64,000 bases of DNA, from assembly GCF_029525555.1 (NCBI RefSeq), contig NZ_JAPDHZ010000006.1, positions 1 through 64,000 of the forward strand, given 5' to 3'. The position numbers were made by a program, and so were the translations under genes. Shown piece after piece: positions 57,410-64,000 of the stretch. Each line of letters opens with the position of its first letter. Position 1 is the first letter of the stretch. The notes under the pieces were generated by a model. That model did no database searches. It had not been told where the DNA came from and worked only from the letters and a program-made list of their open reading frames with translations. The stretch comes from Cohnella ginsengisoli (GTDB lineage Bacteria; Bacillota; Bacilli; Paenibacillales; Paenibacillaceae).

Positions 57410-58423
57410 ATGACAGCTACAATACGCGATATCGCGAAGGCGGCCGGCGTGTCGGTCGCGACCGTATCCAAGGTGCTTAACGACTACTCGACGGTAAGCC
57501 GGGCCACGCGGGAGAAGGTGCTTGCGCTCGTCGCCCAGATGCAGTTCCGTCCGAACGAAGCGGCGCGCTCGCTCGTCGGCAGGCGATCGATGACGATCGG
57601 CATCCTGCTTACCTCCGGCTTGTCCAACCCCTTCTTCGTGCATCTGCTCGGCGGCATCGACAAGGCGCTGAAGGAGCGGGGCTACGACCTCATCTACCTC
57701 GCACAGCTGTCCGCGCATCCGGAGTACAACTTCGTGCAGCACTGCCGCAGCCGCAACGTCGAGGGCGTGCTCGCCTTCGGCTTTCAATTGGGCGAGCTGG
57801 ACGCGGACAAGCTGGTTGCGTCGGGCATCCCGACCTTGTTCATCGACCTGAATCTGACAGGCAAGCGGGCAGGCTACATCTCTTCGGACAACAAAGAGGC
57901 GGTGCAAGGCACCGTGCGTTACCTGCATGAGTTTGGGCATCGGCGGATCGCATGCATCGCAGGCCTGCCCGGCTCGTACGTCGGCGAGCGGCGGCTCGCG
58001 GGCTACCATGAGGCGATGGCCGAGCTTGACCTGTCGCCGGATCTGGACTGCATCGTCATCGGCGACTTCACTCATGAGACCGGCTACCGCGGGATGCAGC
58101 GGCTGCTGGCGCTGCCCGAACGGCCGACAGCCGTCGTCTGCGGCTCGGACAAGGCGGCGATCGGCGCCCTGCAGGCAGCCCGCGAGGCGGGCGTCGCGGT
58201 GCCGGACGAGCTGTCGATCGTCGGCTTCGACGACATCAGCGAGGCGCGGGTCGTGCATCCGCCGCTGACGACGGTGCGGCAGGACATGCCGGCGCTCGGC
58301 CGCCGCGCGATCGAGCTGCTCGATCGGCTCATCGTCGAGCCGGACGGCCCTGCCCCGGCGGTCATTGTGCCGACGGCGCTAATCGCGCGCGGCACGACGG
58401 GACCCGCGCCGCGTGGCGACTAA
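57410..58423 (+). CDS. LacI family transcriptional regulator
   Basis: 337 residues. The LacI headpiece IRDIAKAAGVSVATVSKVLN is followed by the hinge VGRRSMTIGILL and a periplasmic-binding-protein-like sensor (SNPFFVHLLGGIDKALKERG, GFGHRR-like FGHRRIACIAGLPGS, ELSIVGFDDISEARVVHPPL). ATG at 57410 lies after CAAGGCGGGGGG. It is the first gene to the right of the island. Before the island inserted it probably stood about 1.4 kb from the sugar ABC operon ending at 46000, so it is a plausible regulator of that operon. Confidence 0.93.
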   Translation: MTATIRDIAKAAGVSVATVSKVLNDYSTVSRATREKVLALVAQMQFRPNEAARSLVGRRSMTIGILLTSGLSNPFFVHLLGGIDKALKERGYDLIYLAQLSAHPEYNFVQHCRSRNVEGVLAFGFQLGELDADKLVASGIPTLFIDLNLTGKRAGYISSDNKEAVQGTVRYLHEFGHRRIACIAGLPGSYVGERRLAGYHEAMAELDLSPDLDCIVIGDFTHETGYRGMQRLLALPERPTAVVCGSDKAAIGALQAAREAGVAVPDELSIVGFDDISEARVVHPPLTTVRQDMPALGRRAIELLDRLIVEPDGPAPAVIVPTALIARGTTGPAPRGD

Positions 58424-58996
58424 CGGTGGCGCGGCTGCTTCGCCGAGCCGATGGCCTGCCGGATGGCGGCTCCGCGGCTGCTTCGATGCGCTCCGTCGGC
58501 TTGCAATATAGCTGCTCCGCCGCTTCCGCTTCGCTGGACCAGTATCGTGCCAACCCTGCCGCCGTTTGGCCCGAACCTGCATGCCCGAGCCCCCTTGCTC
58601 TAACACCCCCATTTGCCTTACCGCTCTCCCTGGCCCGCCAAGTATCTGAAATAACGGTTAAAAAGCAACTATTTCTCCGGTCAGCCGACCGATCTTTGGA
58701 ATAAGTGTTAAAAAGCAGCTAATCGTGCGTAATCGAGCGGAATGGGGGGGAATCAAGCGAATTAAATGCTTTATAGCAACTATTTGCTCGAATATTGGCC
58801 ATTTCGGACAAATAAATGCTTTTTAACACTTGTTTTGTCAGGTCGCCCCAGCAACGCGGATTTCCCGTCTAACTCGCCGCCTCCAATGTAGCTCCGCCGC
58901 AGTAACACGGAATTTCCGGCTAACTCGCCCAGACAAGGCTAGTATCGCTTCCTGTTTATAGGATGAAGCATGACGTCTTTCATTCTACAAAAGTGT
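58424..58996. other. Intergenic region with palindromic repeat
   Basis: About 570 bases with no gene. A perfect 15-bp inverted repeat AAGTGTTAAAAAGCA / TGCTTTTTAACACTT lies at 58703-58717 and 58817-58831, with half-copies (TTAAAAAGCAACTAT near 58657 and TATAGCAACTATTTG near 58772) around it. It resembles a dispersed intergenic repeat family. Confidence 0.6.
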
Positions 58997-58998
58997 CA

Positions 58999-59030
58999 AT
59001 AAGGCAGCGCCCGGGGGCGCTGCCTTATTC
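58999..59030. terminator. Bidirectional terminator
   Basis: AAGGCAGCGCCC pairs with GGGCGCTGCCTT, with A/T-rich edges. It ends the minus-strand ABC operon. Confidence 0.85.
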
Positions 59031-59037
59031 TTTGCGG

Positions 59038-61598
59038 TCATGCCTCTTCCCGCAGCTCCTCCACGACGCTCGCCTTCGCGATCTTGCGCAGCGGACCCTG
59101 CACGGACAGCAGTCCGACGCCGAGCGCGAAGACGCAGGAGATGATCGCGCCCGTCACCGGGAAGGAGAACGCCATGCCTTCCATGCTGTTCAGCTGGTCA
59201 TACAGCAAGTAGCTGATGCCGATGCCCAGCAGCAGGCCCCAGAAGGCGCCGATGACGCCGAACCAGACGCCTTCAAGCGTCGCCATGCGGCGCAGCTGGC
59301 CCATCGTCATGCCGACCGCCTGCAGCAGGCCGAACTCGCGGCGGCGCAGCATGAGGTTCGTCTGCACCGTGTTGACGATGTTCAAGCTGCCGATCAGGGC
59401 GATGACGCCGAGGAAGCCGTAGATGAAAATTTTCATCTGGAGATTGAACTGGCGCCTCTCCCGCTGTTCTTCCAAGAAGTCGACGAGGCGAATCGACGGG
59501 TCCTTGTCGGCAATCGCTTGCAGCGCCTGCTTGACCGGCGCGCCGTCCGCGCCGTCGGCCAGCGCAATATCGAGCCCCCCGCAGGGCCGTGCCGTTCGGC
59601 GCCGTCTCGGCCGGAACCCCCCTTCAGCAAGGCGGCGTACGTCGTCTTCGTCCCGATCACGTACAGCTCGGTGCCGAGGGTCGTCGGACTGAACGGCGCT
59701 TGGCTCAGAATGCCGCCGACGCGCACCTCGCGCATCAACGGCTGCTCCTGCGTCCCGAAGTTCAGCGAGAGCTTGTCGCCCACCGCCAGGCTGGCCAGCT
59801 CCATATTGTATTTCTTATCTTCCGCCTGGATGTAGGGCTTGACCTTCTGCACGATGAGGACGCCGTTCGTCTCGGACAGCTTGGCCGGATCCGCCGTACC
59901 GGCGATGAGATAAGGCTCGGCCTGCTTCATCCGCTCCTCGTCGTACAGGGTCGTGTACGCGGGCACGATTCGAATCTCTTCGCCGCCGAGCGTCGACTTG
60001 GCGAAAACGTCCTCGCCCAACCTCGAGAGATAATCGCGATTAAGCACGGCGCTCGGCAGGTAGGCTTGCGCGTCGGGCATCATATAGCGCCTATAGACGC
60101 GCTCGACGCCGGGGAGCGCCTCGATGTCCGCGATCGTCTTGGCATCCAACAGATCCTGCGCCGGGCTCCCTAGGCGTACGTCCTCCGCCTGCGTGAAGGC
60201 GGACAGCAGCTGGTAAGCGACCTGGTCGTCCCGGGAGTCGTCCACGACGACTTTGAACGCTTCCTGCGCAAAGTAGTGGAATACGATGAACAACGTAATG
60301 CTGACGACGATCGAAAAGGCCGTGATGCGGAATTTGGACCGGTTGCGCCTGATGTTCTTGGACGCCATGTCGCCTTCGATGCCGACCAGCCGGAGGACGG
60401 AAGGCAGCCTCACGCGCTTGTAGCTGTCGCGTACGATATTGCCGGTCCCTCTGACGGCGTCGACCGGCGATACGCGGCTCGCTTTAAGGGCGGGCAGCCA
60501 AGCGGCGAGCATCACCGCGAGCAGGCCGACGATCGCGCTGCCGACGAGGATCCAGGCGTGCAGCGTGAGCTTGAAGCCGTCGAAGGTGAGGATGTTGAAG
60601 CCCGCGGCCGACATCGCCTCGAGCACGAGCCAGAGTCCGCCGCAGCCGATGAGGAGCCCGGCCGGGATGCCGTACAGCGCGAGCAGCCCCGCCTCGCGGA
60701 AGACGATGCCGCGCAGCTGCGACGGCGTCGCGCCGATCGTGCGGAGCAGCCCGAAGTGCCGCATGCGCTCGAGCACGGCGATGTTGAAGGCGTTGTAGAT
60801 GACCGCGATCGTCGAGAGGACGACGAGGCCGATGAGCACGCTGAAAATGATGATGAGCGACAGGTTCACGCTCTTGTCGGAGGTTTCGCCCTTGAGCGCG
60901 AGCAGCTGCGCGTTCGTGCCGAACGTCTTCGGGCTCAGCTTCTCGAACTCGGGCAGATGCGAGCTGATGTCGACGCCCCGCTTGAAGACGGCGGCGACGG
61001 ATAGGTTCGTGCCGGGTACTGCGTCGGCCAGCACCGCCGCGTCGTCCATCCAGGCGTAGGCGGCGCCCGTGCCGTACGTCATATTGAGGCGTTGGTTGTT
61101 CAAGACGCCGACGATCGTATAAGCCTGCTTCGTGCCGTCCGGCTTCACGAGCTCGGTCTTGCCGCCCAGTCCCGGCGCGCCCGGCAGCTGGGCGAGTGCC
61201 CACTCCTCGACGACGGCTTCGCCCGCCGCCGAAGGGAATCGGCCCTTCAGCAGATGAATCGGCGCCAGCTCGAAGCCGGCGGTCGTCGCCTCGGCGAGCT
61301 CGAGCTTGTAGCCCTTCGCGAGCGACGTGACTTCGCCCTTGCGAATCGCGCCGGCCTGCTTGATGAGCGCATGATGCTGCAGCGTCTCCAGCAGCTCGGG
61401 CGTAGCGTCGCCGTAGCCGATATGGTAGGCGCCATAGTCATAGATCGTTTTGTCGACCATGTTGTCCTTCATGCTCTGGCCCATCGTGCCGAGCGCGCTG
61501 ATGAGCGCGACGGAGAGGAGGATGCCCACGATCGTCAGCACGGTGCGTCTTTTCTGCTGCTTCAGGTACTTGCCCGCGAGTGCGCCGTAGCCGTTCAT
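59038..61598 (-). CDS. FtsX-family ABC permease, two frame breaks
   Basis: 852 residues after reading the C6 runs at 59575-59580 and 59617-59622 as C5, restoring LLKGVPAETAPNGTALRGLD and DPSIRLVDFLEEQRERRQF. One N-terminal helix (TVLTIVGILLSVALISALG), a large extracellular MacB-like domain, then a first FtsX domain (VLSTIAVIYNAFNIAVLERM, RHFGLLRTIGATPSQLRGI). A second extracellular domain and a second FtsX domain (NLMLRRREFGLLQAVGMTMG) follow. Such permeases export lipids, peptides or antibiotics or act mechanically on the wall. ATG at 61598 overlaps the ATPase stop (ATGA). Confidence 0.9.
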
Positions 61599-62285
61599 TG
61601 GACCACGCCTCCGCGGCTGTCGCTGACGAGCTTCCCGTCCTGCATGCGCAGCACGCGGTCGGCTTCGGCGGCGACGTTCATGTCGTGCGAGATGATCACG
61701 ACCGTCTGGTGAAATTGGCGCACGGCCAGCTTCAGCAGCTCGAGCACCTCGCGCCCGTTGGCGCTGTCGAGGTTGCCGGTCGGCTCGTCCGCGAGCACGA
61801 TGGCGGGACGATAAGCGAGCGCACGGCCGATCGCGACGCGCTGCTGCTGGCCGCCGGACAGCTCGGAGGGCAGATGTTTGCGGCGTTCCCCGAGACCGAG
61901 CGTATCGATCAGCTCGCTGACGTAGGCTCGGTCGGGCTGCCTGTGGTCGAGCAGAAGCGGAAGCGTGATGTTCTCTTCGACGTTCAAGACGGGGATGAGA
62001 TTGTACGATTGGAAAATGAAGCCGATCTTGCGCCGGCGGAATACCGCGCGCTGCGACTCCTTCAAGGCGTAGAGATCCTCGCCGTCGATGCGGACGGCGC
62101 CGCCGGTCGGCCGGTCGAGGCCGCCGAGCAGGTGCAGCAGCGTGCTCTTGCCCGAGCCGCTGGCGCCGACGATGGCGACGAACTCCCCTTGGGGGGATGG
62201 AGAACGATACGTTTTTGAGCGCTTCGACGAGCGTGCTGTCTTTGCCGTAAGACTTGGAGAGTCCGGCAGCTTCAATGACGTTCAT
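61595..62285 (-). CDS. ABC transporter ATP-binding protein (MacB/LolD type), frame break
   Basis: 229 residues after reading G6 at 62191-62196 as G5 (VSFSIPQGEFVAIVG). Walker A is GASGSGKSTLLHLLGG, the signature LSGGQQQRVAIGRAL and Walker B VLADEPTGNLDS, then the H-loop VIISHDMNVAAEADR. The break falls just before Walker A. It is coupled to the FtsX permease and both lie downstream of a two-component system, the usual arrangement of antimicrobial-peptide-sensing ABC modules in Firmicutes. Confidence 0.92.
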
Positions 62286-62395
62286 GGGGGCGGATCATCC
62301 TTTCCTCGCGATTGCGGTCTTTCCGTTCACGAGGTTCAGTATAGAGGCTCAACCTTACAGGGGAAGGCGCGGCCGCTTACAGATCTGTAAGGAAG

Positions 62396-63820
62396 CTACG
62401 ATCCGGGCAGCTGCGCGAGGGGCAGCGTCAGGGTGAAGACCGTGCCGCCTTCTTCGGCCCTGCCGGCAGCCAGCATCCCGCCGTGGCGCTCCGCGATCGT
62501 CTTGGCGAGCGGAAGGCCGAGCCCGACGCCGCTGCCGCCTGCGTTGCCGGATGAGGCGCGGTAAAATTTTTTGAAAATATGCGGCTCGTCCCGCGCGTCG
62601 ATCCCGGCCCCTTGGTCGGTCACCCGCAGGCGGATGAAAATCGGCGTCGTCTCCCAAGCGACTGTGACGATGCCTTGCGGCGGGCTGTGCTCGACCGCGT
62701 TCTTGACCAGATTGGCGAGCGCCTCCGGGAGCCACCTCGGATCGTGCGGTACGTGGACCGGCTCGACCGGCCCTTCTAAGCGTATTTGGACCTGGCGCTC
62801 CTCGGCAAGGCGGCCGATCGAATGGGTCGCCGCCCGCACCGTCTCGGCGATCGGCGCCCGCTCGAGCTGCATCGGGAGACTGCCCGCCTCCAGCCTGGCG
62901 AGCTTCAGCAGCGTCTGAATGAGCCATTCCATGCGTTCCAGCTCGCGCGCGCATGTCCGCAGGAATTCATCCTGCTCCGCCGGACCGACCCCGCCTCCCT
63001 GCAGTAGCTCGACATAGACGGTGAGCGAGGCGAGCGGCGTCTTGAGCTGATGGGAGATGTCCGCGATCGTGTCGCGGAGGAAGTCCTTGTCCCGGTTCAG
63101 CTGCGCGATCGTCTCCTGCAGGCGCAGCGACAGCTCCTGGACCTGATGCGCCAGGAGCCCCAGCTCGCCTTCGGCGTAGATGCGGAACTTCATCGGTCGA
63201 TTCTCCTTGACGGCCGACTCCAGCGAGCCGGCGAGGCCGCGCACTTCGGCCAGCTGCAGGCGCGATTCGCGCAGCAGGGCGAGCAGCAGCGAGGCGAGCA
63301 GCCCGAAGACGCCGGCGGCGAGCAGCGGCCACTCGCGCGAGCGCCGCCGCTCGGCCAGCGGGACCAGCGCGGCGTCCAGCTCGCCGTCGATGCCGTAGCG
63401 CGCGGCGAGTTCGCGCCCGAGCGCGGCTTCCGCTGGCGTGGCGTCGCCCGCCCCGAGCTGCTGGGCCCACGCTTCGGCGAGCGCAGGATCGCGCGCCGCG
63501 AGCGCGCCGAGAGCCGCCGTCTCCCGGGCGATCCATTCCTTGCTCAGCCGGTCGGCACTGTACGCTGAGTACGCCCACAGCAGGATCGCGGCCGTCCCGA
63601 AGGCCAGCAGGAAGATGACGGCCAGCCGCCGGACGCCCGCGCTGCGCCACATGCGCCGCCATCCGGGCTTGAAGGAGCGGACAGGCTTGTCCTGCAAAGG
63701 CGCGGCGGTTGCGACCGATTCGCGACCTCCCGCTGTGCGGTCGTCGACTCCGCGTCCGTCCGCTTCACAATTCTCGCCCCCGCGTCCTCCCGCTGTGCGA
63801 TCGCCCCTCAACCGTTCCAT
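62396..63820 (-). CDS. Sensor histidine kinase
   Basis: 474 residues from an ATG that overlaps the regulator gene by 13 bases; the first 50 residues are arginine/glycine-rich and repetitive, so a later start near residue 55 is possible. Two membrane helices (LAVIFLLAFGTAAILLWAYS; PLLAAGVFGLLASLLLALL) enclose a short extracellular domain. Then come HAMP-like sequence, the phospho-histidine in TIADISHQLKTPLASLTVYV and HATPase_c with ALANLVKNAVEHSPPQG and GVGLGLPLAKTIAERHGG. It probably governs the ABC/FtsX operon that follows after 110 bases. Confidence 0.9.
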   Translation of the reverse strand: MERLRGDRTAGGRGGENCEADGRGVDDRTAGGRESVATAAPLQDKPVRSFKPGWRRMWRSAGVRRLAVIFLLAFGTAAILLWAYSAYSADRLSKEWIARETAALGALAARDPALAEAWAQQLGAGDATPAEAALGRELAARYGIDGELDAALVPLAERRRSREWPLLAAGVFGLLASLLLALLRESRLQLAEVRGLAGSLESAVKENRPMKFRIYAEGELGLLAHQVQELSLRLQETIAQLNRDKDFLRDTIADISHQLKTPLASLTVYVELLQGGGVGPAEQDEFLRTCARELERMEWLIQTLLKLARLEAGSLPMQLERAPIAETVRAATHSIGRLAEERQVQIRLEGPVEPVHVPHDPRWLPEALANLVKNAVEHSPPQGIVTVAWETTPIFIRLRVTDQGAGIDARDEPHIFKKFYRASSGNAGGSGVGLGLPLAKTIAERHGGMLAAGRAEEGGTVFTLTLPLAQLPGS

Positions 63821-64000
63821 TTGTACCCCGCGCCGCGCACGGTCACGATTTTTTGCGGCTGCTGGGGGTCGTCTTCGATCTTCTCCCGGAGCCTGCGGAC
63901 GTTGACGGCGACCGTGTTGTCGTCGATAAACGCACCGTCGTGCTGCCACAGCTGCCGCAGGATCTGCTCCTTGGACAGGATGGCGCGCGGATGGGTCATC
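63808..64000 (-). CDS. Response regulator, C-terminal part (runs off the window)
   Basis: The last 63 codons of an OmpR-type regulator: a winged helix with LSKEQILRQLWQHDGAFIDD, VAVNVRRLREKIEDDPQQPQ and the final VTVRGAGYKWNG. The receiver domain lies beyond the right edge. It is the partner of the kinase at 62396-63820, whose start it overlaps. Confidence 0.9.
   Translation of the reverse strand, partial: MTHPRAILSKEQILRQLWQHDGAFIDDNTVAVNVRRLREKIEDDPQQPQKIVTVRGAGYKWNG

Overview
The window looks like chromosomal DNA of a high-GC, spore-forming Firmicute of the Paenibacillaceae (Paenibacillus/Cohnella-like). The basis is the gene order guaB, dacA, pdxS, pdxT, serS, tRNA-Ser, a recognisable sspP spore protein gene, AGGAGG-type ribosome binding sites, and many one-step regulators and Paenibacillus-type ABC sugar systems. 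The genus is inferred from gene content only.

Layout. 1-8.4 kb: a small exported peptide, a divergent TetR pair, then housekeeping guaB, dacA, pdxS, pdxT and serS. 8.4-12.9 kb: tRNA-Ser(UGA) followed by a 4.1-kb AT-rich integrative remnant bounded by a 64-bp direct repeat of the tRNA 3' part. It carries a truncated integrase, a truncated Mrr-like nuclease, two small genes and two cargo genes for an exported and a membrane protein. 13-17.6 kb: small genes including sspP, a YitT-family protein, a lipoprotein and an MFS transporter with an inverted internal segment. 17.7-22.4 kb: a D-glucosaminate/KDG-type catabolic operon (amidohydrolase, DgaE-like PLP enzyme, DgaF-like aldolase, sugar kinase, GntR/UTRA regulator). 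23-37.6 kb: three regulator/membrane-protein modules, tRNA-Pro, an L,D-transpeptidase, a cupin, an IMPase, DinB and GNAT proteins, an ArsB/NhaD transporter and a duplicated transporter tail. 37.8-46 kb: a two-component system, a beta-propeller lipoprotein, an ABC sugar importer (SBP plus two permeases) and a HlyD-like protein. 46.1-57.2 kb: an AT-rich accessory island inserted at tRNA-Arg(CCU), flanked by 433-bp diverged direct repeats. It holds IS630, IS21 and IS3 material and a secreted Rhs/WapA-type toxin with candidate immunity genes and a secreted partner protein. 57.4-64 kb: a LacI regulator, then on the minus strand a two-component system and an ABC/FtsX exporter.

Two points govern the reading of this annotation. 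First, 26 reading-frame breaks were found, almost all in mononucleotide runs and almost all repaired by removing one base, including one in serS, which should be essential. These look like sequence errors rather than biology. Coordinates below span the repaired genes, and lengths are given after repair. Second, two breaks are not of that kind: an inverted segment of about 155 bp inside an MFS gene (16702-16856), and the head-to-head joining of truncated integrase and nuclease genes near 9540.

The most interesting biology is in the 46-57 kb island: a repaired Rhs protein of about 1,818 residues with a short C-terminal toxin domain, an adjacent candidate immunity gene, and an upstream 579-residue secreted protein with two bacterial pre-peptidase-like beta domains. 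The island is bounded by a diverged copy of the host gene next to the tRNA target.
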